A stretch of 56,375 nt of DNA from Rhizophagus sp. LPA8_4_AMF. Lineage: Eukaryota > Glomeromycota > Glomeromycetes > Glomerales > Glomeraceae. The notes below the pieces were generated by a model that saw only the letters and a program-made list of their open reading frames with translations, had not been told where the DNA came from and ran no database searches. Shown in pieces: positions 21,009-32,516 of the stretch. Location of the stretch: NCBI GenBank assembly GCA_021464525.1, contig JADRCO010000084.1, forward strand, positions 1 through 56,375. The letters are read 5' to 3'. Each line of letters opens with the position of its first letter. The first letter of the stretch is position 1. The position numbers and the translations under genes were made by a program.

Positions 21009-22847
21009 TTAATATTCATAAAAAGGATTAATGAAATCTAGAGGATCAGAAATCTCAGGTATCAGTCTCATCAATTCTTCTAAATATATATAACCAGAAT
21101 ATTCTTTTGATTTCATACCATCATAATAATTATCACCATCATTATTATCACCATCATTATTATCGTCATCATTATTATTACTACCACCACTATCAAGAAA
21201 ATAATCATCATTCAAATAATTACTATTAAAACTAAACTTTCTTACAGATTTCTTTTTTTCAACATATTCTAATATTACTTTAAAATGGTGATTAGTTATC
21301 AATTCTTTACTATGAAAAGCTATTTCTTTTAATGAAGCCCTACAATTTTCCAATAAGAATTTTTTCAAATCTTTACTTGATATCAAAAGATCTAATTCCA
21401 ATATCTTTAATGTTATAGGAATTTGTTTAACTAAATCCCAAATAATATTTTCATCAAAATAAATTTGAATTTTATCAATTGAAGTAGTCGTGACGATAGG
21501 AATATTTGAAGATTTTAATTTTAAATGATATAAATTTTGTAATTCTGAGAATAATTTTAAACAAGATATCAAATTATTATTGTCTATTATCATTGATATA
21601 TGAGTTATATTTGGACAATTAAAAGAAATTGTTGGAATAAACTCGTTTGATAAAGAAAATATGGTAAGAGTTTCAATAGATTTGTTTGAATATTCCAATA
21701 ATGTTTGTAATACCTTACAAGAATCATCAGATCTATGTGGATAACCTTCCTTTGGTAAGAAGAAAATATTTTTAAGATTAAATTTGATGATCGTATTCTT
21801 TGAAACAGATTCAAAAGTAATTTTATCATCTCTCGTTAAAATATTACTATTATTATCAACCAGAAAATCTTGATAAGGTACTATTGGTAATTCTATCGTA
21901 TCCAAACATTTTAATTCCAATATTAATAAAAAGAAATGATCAATGGTTATTTGGAATTCCAATCTCAAGAATGTTAAACTATTAGCTTGAGTGATTAAAG
22001 AGGGATGAAATCTCTTATAAGTGAAAGTTTCGGTAAAATCTGAAATATCCAATGTCTCCAAATTTTTTTGTTGTTCAATAACTTTTGAGAATAATCTCAT
22101 AATCTCTCTAGAATCACTTGTTGGTATAAAAGGTTTATAATCTAAACAGAGACATTTAATATTTTTATTATTTGATATAAGAGAATTTAATAAATTCTTT
22201 GTTAAAAAAATCAAATGATTCAATACACTAAAATTATCAAAATCATTAAAATCAAATTGTTCAAAATGATATTCTATATCAAATTCTTGAATTTGTGATA
22301 ATACTTCAATTGATCCACCATAACTTGTTATATCAACAAATTTAATATTATCATCATTAATTAAATACATTGTATGATAATTAATATGAAAGAATATATT
22401 TTTCATTTTATTGATTTGATTAAAAAATAAATTTCCAAATATTTCATTTGTAAGAATTTCTTGAGTTTCTGATTTTTGCTTATTATTTTTATCATACCAA
22501 CAATTTATTGAATATATAATTCTTATATATTCAAAATCAATAAGAAATTTATGATATTCAATAGGTGTTGTTGTTAAATAACTATTAGAAGTTATGATAT
22601 TTTCATTAAGTAAATAATTAATACGATCTTTTGGGAGACATTTTATATATGTTTGTATTATTGATGATAATTTATTTGTTGGAAGGGTAAAGGAAAATGG
22701 ATTGCTCCATAATTTTGGTATAATTAAATGAAAGCAAAAATGATTAACAAATAAACATGAATATAATGTTATTCTATCTTCAATAAATTGAAATATAGAA
22801 GATATACAATCTGCCGGTAATCTTACCGTAGGTTTATTATATGACAT
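21009..22847 (-). CDS. F-box protein with leucine-rich-repeat-like body, copy 1
   Basis: Intronless, 612 aa. The F-box is at residues about 7-52 (LPADCISSIFQFIEDRITLYSCLFVN, split as seen, then PKLWSNPF). The Leu-Pro start, the Leu/Ile-rich middle and the final Trp are typical of the Skp1-binding motif. The rest is made of irregular Leu/Ile/Asn-rich stretches (for example KNIKCLCLDYKPF, LETLDISDF), as in degenerate leucine-rich repeats. Expected role (family knowledge): substrate receptor of an SCF ubiquitin ligase. Near residues 565-590 lies a run of Asn, Asp and Gly encoded by a trinucleotide repeat (21127-21195). The start at 22845-22847 follows a long homopolymer tract. F-box copy 2 lies about 2.7 kb away, same strand, strongly diverged. 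Confidence 0.82.
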   Translation of the reverse strand: MSYNKPTVRLPADCISSIFQFIEDRITLYSCLFVNHFCFHLIIPKLWSNPFSFTLPTNKLSSIIQTYIKCLPKDRINYLLNENIITSNSYLTTTPIEYHKFLIDFEYIRIIYSINCWYDKNNKQKSETQEILTNEIFGNLFFNQINKMKNIFFHINYHTMYLINDDNIKFVDITSYGGSIEVLSQIQEFDIEYHFEQFDFNDFDNFSVLNHLIFLTKNLLNSLISNNKNIKCLCLDYKPFIPTSDSREIMRLFSKVIEQQKNLETLDISDFTETFTYKRFHPSLITQANSLTFLRLEFQITIDHFFLLILELKCLDTIELPIVPYQDFLVDNNSNILTRDDKITFESVSKNTIIKFNLKNIFFLPKEGYPHRSDDSCKVLQTLLEYSNKSIETLTIFSLSNEFIPTISFNCPNITHISMIIDNNNLISCLKLFSELQNLYHLKLKSSNIPIVTTTSIDKIQIYFDENIIWDLVKQIPITLKILELDLLISSKDLKKFLLENCRASLKEIAFHSKELITNHHFKVILEYVEKKKSVRKFSFNSNYLNDDYFLDSGGSNNNDDDNNDGDNNDGDNYYDGMKSKEYSGYIYLEELMRLIPEISDPLDFINPFYEY

Positions 22848-24025
22848 TTTTTTTTTTTTTTAAAAAAAAAAATGTTTCAGGGAGGAAAAAATGAAGAATT
22901 AATGTAACGTTGGCTATTTTTATATTTGTCATCTTATCGTAATATCGTAAGCTTACGCCACTGTCGGTGCGATCTCGGAGTACCGTGTCAAGGTTACACA
23001 ATTTGATGTGATTCATGCATATTAAGCCCGAGTAGCGACAATTTTAGTAAAAAAACCAATTTTTTTTTAGAATTATTCCGGATGGCAACCCAATAAGGAA
23101 AAATCGGAAAAATAACGCAGTTAACGTCGACACAAAAAGAATTTTTAGGTTTTCCAAAAATCGAACCCATTAAATAGTAGTTTGGGTTTAGTCGTTTAGG
23201 CTTTTTATGGATTATTAGAAAATATGAATAAAAAAAAAAAAATAAAAATTTGGTTAGATGATTTTCATTAAAAATTTTGATCTAAAAATATTTAGTTACT
23301 TTAGTTAAGGTTGACAAATACTATTTTATCAACGATCATTAAGTTTGAGGTTTGCAACATTTTTTAATATCCGGAAATTTAATAATTTTACTCCATCCAA
23401 TAACTGAGGAATGCTGCGGTGACCAATAGGAATTAATGATACTAACCAATATTGAAGATATCGGTCATTAAAATCCGCATATTACTAATCGACTGAAAAT
23501 GTTGGATTAACAATAGAATAATATTTGTTAAATAATATTATTTAAAAAAAAAATTATATATATTAAAAATTTTTTTTTTTATACACGCAGTATAATACAT
23601 ATACTGGTTTATTATGTGAGCGTTAACCTTCTCATTTAATTAACTAAATGTGAAGAACAATCGATCGTGTGATCTCCAAAATAATATTTTGTGTAACAAA
23701 GAATATGAGAGAATGACGGAAGGGGTCAAAAAAATAAACAAATAAAGAATGCATGTAATCAATAATAGGGAGCCCCTGAATGATGATGTCACATGATCCA
23801 ATTATTGCCTCGTACACTCTAATAAATAATTTATTACGAATCCCTTGCAGGTTTCAGAATCCTTAACCTTTTAATCGGATTGATCCGTATTTGGTGAAAC
23901 GCTAAAATAAATGTACGATGTACGGCATATGAAATGCATCATGAACATCCGGCTAAAAGTTCAAAAGGTTTAATAAATTTGATGATTGTGCAATGATCAT
24001 CTTTGTAATTATGACCCTAAATGGG
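22848..24025. other. Intergenic, no gene seen
   Basis: AT-rich spacer upstream of F-box copy 1. A GC-richer patch at about 22950-23030 (CGCCACTGTCGGTGCGATC) may be repeat-derived. No supported gene. Confidence 0.45.
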
Positions 24026-24213
24026 GAATTGGATTGGATTAAGTTCGACTCCTCAATCCAATCCATTCAAATTGATTTTATCAATAAATTTCCAATTTGA
24101 TAATAACCTTTTAATGAAAAGGAATTGTCATACAATACTTATTAGTAAAGTTATACAAGGATCTAATCCAATCCAATATGCAATCCAATCCAATCCCAAT
24201 CCAATCCAGATAG
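24026..24213. repeat. Element with inverted ATCCAATCC subterminal repeats
   Basis: The left edge carries GAATTGGATTGGATT and then CAATCCAATCC. The right edge carries at least four AATCCAATCC words in the opposite sense to the left edge. Inverted subterminal repeats around an AT-rich core of about 100 bp are the layout of a hAT-like MITE. No target duplication was resolved. Confidence 0.45.
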
Positions 24214-25543
24214 GTTACAATACGGACATTTCCCGAAAACTTTCACGCCAGCCGATTGATATGGCCAAAATTCGGGAAATCGTCTGTCCTGTCCGTAGGC
24301 GATCCAGGGGTACACAGATATCATAATAAAACACGTTCTCTTGACTAAAGCGTTTATTCTCATCTTATGAAAAATAATACTCTGAATTTAACATGATATT
24401 ATAACGTTGGTATGAAGTGCCCCTAGCCAGGAATGTGAACGGTAAAATTACCAGGGTAAGTTACCGAATAAATTGTTAGCAAATTTTATGGTTTTAATAA
24501 ATTACCAAATTAAATAAATAAATAAATAACAGTTGTAATTAGCTATCTTTTAAGTTTTAATCAATATGATTACATTTTGCTAATTAATATAATGTTGCAT
24601 AAAATTGAATAGTGGATATAATAAATACATCCTACGTCATGACACTAAATAGAATTTTTGTAAAGATGAATCATTCAAATAAATCATTAATTTTATGAAT
24701 AAAACAAATGCACATATTTTATGAAACGTAAAACTATGAGTACGAATTATCATCGGCTATTGAAGACTCATAAAAAATGCTTATTAAATATTACGTAGAG
24801 ATCTAATGCAAAATATTTATCAAAGAAATTTTCTGTACAAGGACTTATAATGAGAACAAGATTCAACTGAAAATTTTAGCAGAATTTGAAATAGAGTGGA
24901 GTAATATTACTAATTTTATAGGAAAATCTATGGTTTAATCACGTAGTATACCCAGGTATGATACGACAAGTATTAGTAATCATGAACTAATTGGAGATTA
25001 GTATTAGGCAATGTGCTATATGGTAACTAAAATTTGGTACATCATTTGTTTTATTACCAGAAGTCATTATGGATCTTGAAATTCTGAATTGAGAAAACTA
25101 TTATCTAATTATGCACCAGTTTAGTTAAATTTAGGATACCTGTTATACCTGTTGTAGTTCAACCCACTTTGTCCTAAATTAAAATTTTCAATTTAGAGAT
25201 ATGATAAATTAATAACTGAATATTCATCAAGTTTGGAAATTTTAATACCAAACTGAAACTTAGCACTGTGAGTTTAAGTATTTTAAACCTGAACTATACT
25301 CCAAATATATTTATGTTAATTTGATTGAAATATGATCAGGTAAACCTGACTATACCAAACTGACTTTATCCCAAAAACATTAATGCAGAAATGCAGATTT
25401 GGCTAATATCTTCTGATTCTTCTCCTATGTTGCCCTATGTTGGTGCACATTAAAATATTATTTATATATATAAATAATAATAAAACATAAATTTTATTAA
25501 TATAATAATAAATAAATAAATAATATATACAATATATTTATAC
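24214..25543. other. Intergenic, no gene seen
   Basis: AT-rich spacer downstream of F-box copy 2. TTTCCCGAATTTTGGCC on the minus strand near 24275 matches a word at about 126-141, so a dispersed repeat is possible. Open frames overlapping here read through repeat sequence and are not supported. Confidence 0.4.
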
Positions 25544-27271
25544 TTAAAATAATCCATCAATATCTGATGGTCTAATAACTAAATTATCATACATTTTCAT
25601 TTTTACAATATTTTCAGTTTCTTTGATTAAATCTCTTAAATCATAAGAAAGAACAAATTGATTTAAAATTGCATATGCTAAATATTCTAAATTTTTCCCT
25701 TTAACAAATTCTTTAATAACATTTAAAGTAACTTTCAAGTTATTTTTACTAATATTACAAATTAATAATTTTTTTAAATTATTAACATGTCTACAATTTT
25801 CAAAAAAATGGTTTAAACTATTTGGTTCAAGATCAAAAAATAAATTTAAATATTCCAAATTTATAGGTAATGATTGGCCCAATTCTCTTAAAAAATTTTT
25901 ACCAAGTTTTCCTTTAGCTTCAAGAGTAAGGTATCTTAAATCATTATTAAATAATTCTATTATTTCTAATAATAAATTTGATAAAATTTCATTATTATTA
26001 ATTTCAGTTAAATAAAGAAATTTAATTTTTTCACAATATTTAATAATAAATTCATAAAAATCTTCAATAAAATATGGTTGATTAATTATTACTAAATATT
26101 TTAAATAAGGACCAATACTATGAAATAATAATTGAAAAGGGAAAATTGATTGAATAACATTATCATCAAGTATTAAGGATTTGATTTTTAATGGTATAGA
26201 AATATTTAAAAGGGATTGAATAAATAATTCTGGTCTTTCACAAAATTTAAATTCTAAAGATTTGATATGTATTAAATGTTTAATTTCATTTAATAATAAC
26301 ATATTTTCATCAAAAATAATAAAATGAAAGTTAATTGAAGTTAATGTATTTGAACAATATTTTAAAGATTCTGTTAATGAATAAGTTCTATTAAATAAAA
26401 CTTTTGATAATGTGATTTGTGATTTAAATAAATTTTTTATCTCTTTTAAAAATTCGATATGAACTTCATGAGGAAAATCAAGTTCTATATATTTAATAGA
26501 ATTACAAATTAATGGTAAAGATGATAATAAATTTCGTAATTTACGTATCGCTTCAAATTCAGGACATGAAATTTTTACACGAAAATCCTTAACTCTTGAA
26601 AGAAATATTGGATTTTCTAAAATTAATTCATCAATATTATAAAAATTTTTAGTGCTAAAAAAACGATCTTCTAACTGTAATTTATATAATGATGCATTGT
26701 TTTTAACGAATATTTCAAGTAATAAAAAACATGCCAAATTTATTTTAAGAATTAATGTTGTATTTGCTTCGTTATAAATAAAATTTCGAAAATTTTCCAT
26801 ATTAGTTTTATTTGAAGCTTTGTATTGCATTTCAGTTAAATGATAATTAGTCGTACAGGCATTTATATGACTATAAGCTTTGAGTTCATTACGTAAAATT
26901 GTTGATTTATTCATCCAGACCATCAAATGCAAATCAATTAGAGAATTATTTACGGTTTTAAGAAAACTTGGATAATTAAATAAATGAGGTTTTAATGATA
27001 ACGAATCGATCATATTAAACCCATGATTTTTTAAAGTGTTTTTATTTACATCACTTAAATATAAAAAATAGATATCAAGAAAATGTAAAAATGTTTTATT
27101 ACTTAAAGGAATTGAAAAAGGGTCTTCCCAAAGTAATGGAATTGAAATACGACAAAATAATCGATTTACGAAAATACATGAGTAAAGTGAACTTAAATCA
27201 TTTCGTAAATGTTGTAAAATATTATCTAGGATTTCTGGTATATTCCCAGAAAATATTTTGGAACATGCCAT
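25544..27271 (-). CDS. F-box protein with leucine-rich-repeat-like body, copy 2
   Basis: Intronless, 575 aa from the ATG at 27269-27271. An upstream in-frame ATG at 27325 would add 18 residues, but the F-box sits closer to the N-terminus from the inner start, as in copy 1. The F-box covers residues about 9-54 (IPEILDNILQHLRND, then SLYSCIFVNRLF, then IPLLWEDPFSI), with the same Cys/Val-Asn and Leu-Trp positions as copy 1. The body is Leu/Ile/Asn-rich with irregular repeats (LKYLVIINQPYF, IKFLYLTEINNN, LEYLNLFFDLEP). Expected SCF substrate receptor. Outside the F-box it has little residue identity to copy 1, so they are old or fast-diverging paralogues. Confidence 0.82.
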   Translation of the reverse strand: MACSKIFSGNIPEILDNILQHLRNDLSSLYSCIFVNRLFCRISIPLLWEDPFSIPLSNKTFLHFLDIYFLYLSDVNKNTLKNHGFNMIDSLSLKPHLFNYPSFLKTVNNSLIDLHLMVWMNKSTILRNELKAYSHINACTTNYHLTEMQYKASNKTNMENFRNFIYNEANTTLILKINLACFLLLEIFVKNNASLYKLQLEDRFFSTKNFYNIDELILENPIFLSRVKDFRVKISCPEFEAIRKLRNLLSSLPLICNSIKYIELDFPHEVHIEFLKEIKNLFKSQITLSKVLFNRTYSLTESLKYCSNTLTSINFHFIIFDENMLLLNEIKHLIHIKSLEFKFCERPELFIQSLLNISIPLKIKSLILDDNVIQSIFPFQLLFHSIGPYLKYLVIINQPYFIEDFYEFIIKYCEKIKFLYLTEINNNEILSNLLLEIIELFNNDLRYLTLEAKGKLGKNFLRELGQSLPINLEYLNLFFDLEPNSLNHFFENCRHVNNLKKLLICNISKNNLKVTLNVIKEFVKGKNLEYLAYAILNQFVLSYDLRDLIKETENIVKMKMYDNLVIRPSDIDGLF

Positions 27272-27379
27272 GGTTTTTTTTTTTGAATAAATTAAGGGGG
27301 AAAAGACAAAAGGGGATGAATTCATCCGTTAATCAATTCTATTTATAATGAAATTAACCGCAGTAATCTCGGGATCTTT

Positions 27380-27408
27380 AAGTTACACCCGGAGCCCGGA
27401 TGTAACTT
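27380..27408. repeat. 29-bp imperfect palindrome
   Basis: AAGTTACACCCGG at the left pairs with CCCGGATGTAACTT at the right around a tiny centre, with few mismatches. It lies about 110 bp upstream of F-box copy 2, so it could be a binding site for a dimeric regulator or the relic of a repeat end. Confidence 0.5.
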
Positions 27409-29034
27409 TAACTAGAGGATTTATGATTAGAGCGACTTTGTTTATTAAACCATTTGCAATTTTAAATTTTTTTTGTGACACAGACTACGGCTGGTAGGGA
27501 GAGAAAATATTATTTTGGAAATAAAAAAAAAGCGACTAATGTTTACTAATTTGAAACATCTAGGGAGATAACTATAGCTAGTATTAAAGTGTTAATCTAT
27601 ATTGACGCCTTATTCCAAAAATTGTGACATAGCATGCAAAGATTATTAAGCATTCAGAAATTTGATAAAATTAGGAAACCCTTTTTTAAATGTAAGCAAG
27701 CCAACATAAAGTTATCAGACCAAAATACTTACTATCATTTCATTAATTTGAGAAATCTTCATTCCATTAAATAAATATCAAATTTTAAGTGTCTTTTTAA
27801 TGTCTATTGCACATATAAAATTAGCTAAATTCGCTAAATTGATTTGGAATGATATTTGCTAGAAAATCTACAGCTAAATCTATTGAAAAAAGAGACGAGG
27901 AGAGGCCAAAAATAATTTATCAAATCTTGAAAATATGAGAGGAGCAAGAGCGAGGGGAATTAAAAAAAAAAGTGATAAATTTTTTACTTTTTTGATATCT
28001 GCATAAAACTTAGAATTTTTGAAAAGGAGATTTTGTTAAAAGAAAATCAACTTGACCCAGCCCTATGTATTTTCATAAATGAAATACACTTTATTTTTAT
28101 TTTACAATTTGCTACAATGCTTTTTCCTATTAATAAGTGTACAAAGTGTGGTCTTATTAGTCTTATTTCACATTATTAATTTACAGAATTATTCTTTACC
28201 TTGTAATTTATTATCTCCAGAAGTAGAAGGATAGATTTTGTTCTAATTATAATTAGCAATATTTTTTTGCTCATTTTATAAGTTTTTGTAAATAACAGAA
28301 ATTTTTATTATATTTAAATTTTTTCCTATCACATTCATATTATAATATTCATAAACCTTATAATAATTTTTATTATATTAACTGTTAATAGAATTTTATA
28401 AATTTCATATTCTTTCTTTTTCAATATTAAGATAGCAGCTTTGGCTGCACATTCTCTTAATTTGATTTTATGTTCCTCTGAGCTAAAATTTGCTATTTGT
28501 TCTAAGTTTTCTTATGATGGTGTTACTACCGAATTTATGTAGATCGGTGATTTTAGAGCAATCGGTAAGGGATTCGGCCACAAAATAAACACGCTAAAAG
28601 AAATAGTCAAGAGATGTATAAAATCGGGAAGCAATCGTAGGGTTTTTATTAACAAACGGCCAAGATTCTACCAATATTACTGCGCCCTGTAATATTCGGA
28701 AGTTTCTATAATAATCAGGAAATAGACCAATATCCTGCTTTCTCAACCGTTCTCCACCATCTTTTTTATATTTTCCCAGAATTCGGTACAATTTGTCCAA
28801 AGTCCAACTTGTCCTTTGGCCAACTTTCCGAAATACAACTTGTCTTCCGGCCATATTGGCGATCGGCCAAATTAGCCACTTTTCGTCCCACCTATTGCCT
28901 AAGCCTCCCGATCTGTTTATACACTAATGAATAATCTAAATAAACTATATATATAATAAATAAATATAAACAATAAATTATATATTATCAATATACAATA
29001 AATAAACTAAATATAATATACGTGTAACAATGGT
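27409..29034. other. Intergenic, no supported gene
   Basis: AT-rich spacer. An 86-codon frame on the minus strand (28594-28854) lies in a GC-richer patch with CGATCGGCCAAATTAG and CGGTGATTTTAGAGCAATCGG words. It has no recognisable domain and may be read-through of a dispersed repeat. Confidence 0.4.
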
Positions 29035-29148
29035 TCCTTCATCCAACAAATCTAAGATATAGCCAGGTGAAAGCTCCTTTGTGATAGCCAAGGGAAACTC
29101 CTTCATCAACAAATCTAAGATATAGTCAGAAGAAAACTCCTTTGTTGT
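29035..29148. repeat. Tandem duplication of about 50 bp, period 64
   Basis: TCCTTCATCCAACAAATC at 29035 recurs as TCCTTCATCAACAAATC at 29099. Matching then continues through TAAGATATAG and CTCCTTTGT. On the minus strand both copies read as a related peptide (TKEFSSDYILDLL and TKELSPGYILDLL) in one open frame of 64 codons, suggesting an old repeat-bearing coding segment. No gene can be defined. Confidence 0.5.
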
Positions 29149-30982
29149 TTGTTCAGAGCAAGTAATGACCAAGAGAAAAACTCTTTCACCTAGGACAATA
29201 AAATTAATTATTCCAGAACTTGACTACACATGCTAAAACGATCCGACTAAAAATGACGATCTAGTGGTAAAATGCAAGTTTTATAAATAAAGAAGGTACG
29301 ATAGTGGTACGAGTATCAGCAGATTCTATTAGAGTGATCCTTGTTATTAAGATGTCTAAAAAAATCTGGGGGAAACTTTGCTGGCAGTTTTCAATATTAT
29401 TCACTAGTAGTATTAACCAATGCTTAGGCTTTTTTTTTAAATATTACAAATATTTGTTGTTATTCATATCTGAGATAAAGTCTGAATATTTATTTGTATT
29501 GAAATTTGTGTTATTGTTTATAAAAAAAAAATTTATTTAAAAAATATTAATGAATAGGAAATATCTTCGTCATTAGAGACTATTGTCAATTTGTATTAAA
29601 ATTAATATATAATATATTAGTCAAACTACAATGATGCAAAAAAAAGATAGTTTAGATTTGATTAATAACGATAAGGTGAATAAAACATTTCGAATTTTTT
29701 CTCTTACTTGAGATAAATATGATTCAGCAGCCATACGAGCAATGAACATTTAAACTTAATTTCATTTCACTAATCTCTTTATCAATTTCTTCCATTAATT
29801 GAATAATAAAATTAACCAACTTGTGTTTGTACATTTGTTCCGTGTGTTTAAAAAAAATGGTTTGAGTTATAAAGAAATGGGTTGAGTTTATAAAAAAATG
29901 TTTGAAAATTGGGTTAAAAAAATTTGCGTTATCCATTACAAAAAAATAGTGAAGAAAATGGGAATATGAATTTTCCAAAGCACCTTGACATGCCTGCTTC
30001 GTGTAAAGTATCAATGTCATTACTATCATTTTTTATGCAAGCTTTAGTAAATCGTACTACCACTAGTGGTTTGTTACGATGATTATCGAAAAATCAATTT
30101 CGTAATACGGTTGTCCATTAAACAAAAATGAAAGAGTTAAAAAAAACATGGGCAATAGTACCCCGGTAAAATACAAATTTCAGAGGTTTGACCCTTATAT
30201 CCCCCCTTATTACGCGAGTTTTTATTATTAATGGAGGATGTTTAAAACTTATATAACAATTTTTTTATTATTATTTAGATAACAAGGTCGTTCAGAAAAT
30301 GAGAGTTTTTTTCTTGTAAGGGATTATAAATGGGTACTGTGGCTCGCAAAATACGTTAATTATTTTTATTTAAAGTCATTAATGTCTTTATGTTAACCCT
30401 TTATAGATTATCGCCTTAACAATAACAATTTGCAAAAGAATTTATTGAAAAAATTGAGAATCCCCAGAAATTCGGATTGATCCTTAGAAATTCGCCGAGT
30501 TTATTTGGCTTGCAGTATATCAAATAAGTTGCTTATACGTACAGTATTTTAAAAGGTGTTAATGTTTTTTATCGATGGTGGCAGAAGGCTAAAAAAGGAA
30601 ACAGAGTCATGATTAGCTATTAAGAAATTTTCAATAACCATTAACCATCCAACTAATGAAAATTAATTAATCCAAACTTGCAATAATAATATTTGCGAGT
30701 AGATATTAGAACATTTATTAACAATGAACAAAGATCAAAGATTTTAGCAAGTTAACAAGAAACAATTAGGGAATTAATCTATTGTAATTCTGAATATATA
30801 TATATACTGTATATGACAATTAATACGTAAGAGAAAAAAATTAAAATAATGTCGATAAGAGTTAAAAAAAAAGAATGCCACGTGATTCATTCGTTACGCG
30901 TTTAGACAGAATAACATATGAATTTGCCAAACTATTTCTAATAAACTTCAATATAACCGGAGAAGTATACGTGAGAAAACAA
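29149..30982. other. Intergenic, no supported gene
   Basis: AT-rich spacer downstream of the first BTB-SPRY gene. A 101-codon minus-strand frame (29724-30029) has composition bias (Phe, His, Ile) and no domain, so it is not called. Confidence 0.45.
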
Positions 30983-32416
30983 TTAACTCAATTCAATTAT
31001 TTGAACATTTTGAGAAGGTTGAATTCGAAGGCGACCAGGATGACATAATGATGCTACAGGATAAAGCTTTGATGGTAAATCATTCCACACTAGTACGTCT
31101 GGATACCTTACGCCATTGACCGTAAAGGCACAAGTTCTGTAATTCATATTCATATTTAAATGAACAGTAACTCTCGTACCATCTCCAAATTTATTACAAT
31201 AATCGTTTAGCCAAAATCCGGAATTACAACAATTTCCATTGGAACCCAGTACCCATCCATTTGGTTGAGAACCTGCAAATTTTTCGTAATTTAAATCTCC
31301 TGGCCCGCATACTCCGACATAAACAACTTTACACTTTCTCTCAATAATGACATCCCACTCAAAGATTCCTTCATTTTCAAATGACATTCTACTTCTAATA
31401 CTTTGAAGTTGGTTATTACCATATGGCGATTCTACAACACTTCCATTTTCCGTAATAATAAGACTCGATCCACATGCTAACCCATTCCAAGCGTAAGAGG
31501 GTATTCCACGAACATCGTTTAAATCTGAATCATTCGACATTACTTTATATCGATAAACATCCATGATTACTTCTGATGGAATAATTCCCAATGGCTCAAT
31601 AAATTTTGCTAAAATTTGACCTTTAATTCTCTTGAAATCAATATATTTAATCAAAGGTTCTAACATTTCAGCAACTTTTTGACTATCGGTAAAATTATTT
31701 TCTACTTGGATCTGATTTTCTGCTTGGATCTGATTTTCTATTTGTTCTAAAGCTGGTAACTGTTTAAAAAGAATTTCATATACATCGTTAGATACTTTTT
31801 TCCCTGCTAGAATAGCACTATATCGGAAAACTTCATATTCCGGAGTTGCAAAGGGCTTTTCTTTCTCGTGTGTGTGAGACAAAAGACATTGAAGTGCTTC
31901 AAGGGATAATCGACCAAATTCAATTGCATTTAATGGAATAATTGCTAGTTCTTCGACTAATAAGTTTACGAGAATATTATTTTCCGTAAATGGCATTGTT
32001 TTCACGACTTTCGACAAAAATTCCGGTAAATAATCTTCTGAGCGACTAATTAGTAAAGCATTTTTTAAAATTTTCATGATATATTCTTGGAGGTTTGGTA
32101 ATTGGAAATAATCTGCGGCACTGAAGGCTTCAATTATATTATCTTCGGTTAAAGATTCTTCTTTAATAGAACCTGTATAAGCATATTCTAATACAATTTC
32201 CATTACAAAAGAATTAATCGTTGGAAAAGAAATTTGATTTTCGTAACTTTCTTTCATTCCATTATAAAGTAGTCCATCTAATACTTCTGACCTCGCTGCT
32301 AAAATTGCCCTAGATGCATATAACTTTTTATTATCTTCACAAATAATTTCTATATCGCTATATTTTGGGTTATTTAATAATAATTTTAAATCTTGGTCTA
32401 GCGAATATCCTTTCAT
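30983..32416 (-). CDS. BTB - BACK-like - SPRY protein 1
   Basis: Intronless, 477 aa from the ATG at 32414-32416, chosen because paralogues begin M-(T)-K-G-Y-S-L. An in-frame ATG at 32428 would add four residues. BTB domain about 13-115: NNPKYSDIEIICED, AILAARSEVLDGLLYNGMKES and ILEYAYTG-type features. BACK-like helical middle about 120-290. SPRY domain about 320-475: GIFEWDVIIERKC, VYVGVCGPG, GWVLGSNGNCCNSG, VTVHLNMN and CAFTVNGVRYP, LYPVASL. A duplicated stretch (IQAENQIQVENN) sits in the linker. Family role: BTB recruits cullin 3 and SPRY binds a target, so probably a ubiquitin-ligase receptor in cytosol or nucleus. Partner unknown. The promoter box lies at 32504-32513. Confidence 0.85.
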   Translation of the reverse strand: MKGYSLDQDLKLLLNNPKYSDIEIICEDNKKLYASRAILAARSEVLDGLLYNGMKESYENQISFPTINSFVMEIVLEYAYTGSIKEESLTEDNIIEAFSAADYFQLPNLQEYIMKILKNALLISRSEDYLPEFLSKVVKTMPFTENNILVNLLVEELAIIPLNAIEFGRLSLEALQCLLSHTHEKEKPFATPEYEVFRYSAILAGKKVSNDVYEILFKQLPALEQIENQIQAENQIQVENNFTDSQKVAEMLEPLIKYIDFKRIKGQILAKFIEPLGIIPSEVIMDVYRYKVMSNDSDLNDVRGIPSYAWNGLACGSSLIITENGSVVESPYGNNQLQSIRSRMSFENEGIFEWDVIIERKCKVVYVGVCGPGDLNYEKFAGSQPNGWVLGSNGNCCNSGFWLNDYCNKFGDGTRVTVHLNMNMNYRTCAFTVNGVRYPDVLVWNDLPSKLYPVASLCHPGRLRIQPSQNVQIIELS

Positions 32417-32503
32417 ATTTGAAACCAAATTTTTAAATTTTTTATTTTTAAGAAACGGAAAGTGAGTTGTAAACTTACATGAGACGATAAGCCAAATAAG
32501 CCA

Positions 32504-32513
32504 TATTTATATA
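32504..32513 (-). promoter_or_regulatory. TATA box of BTB-SPRY 1
   Basis: TATATAAATA on the minus strand, about 88 bp upstream of the chosen start. It is identical to the boxes before the second and last BTB-SPRY copies and before the ORF at 1503. Confidence 0.5.
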
Positions 32514-32516
32514 TTT

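Noticed and set aside
24021..24326. 101-codon plus-strand ORF
   Set aside because: Most of it translates the ATCCAATCC subterminal repeats, giving a repetitive Asn-Pro-Ile peptide with no gene evidence.
28594..28854. 86-codon minus-strand ORF starting MAGRQVVFRKVGQR
   Set aside because: No domain, no flanking exons, and it overlaps GC-rich repeat-like words. Not supported as a gene.
29724..30029. 101-codon minus-strand ORF rich in Phe and His
   Set aside because: Biased composition, no family features, no promoter-like context.
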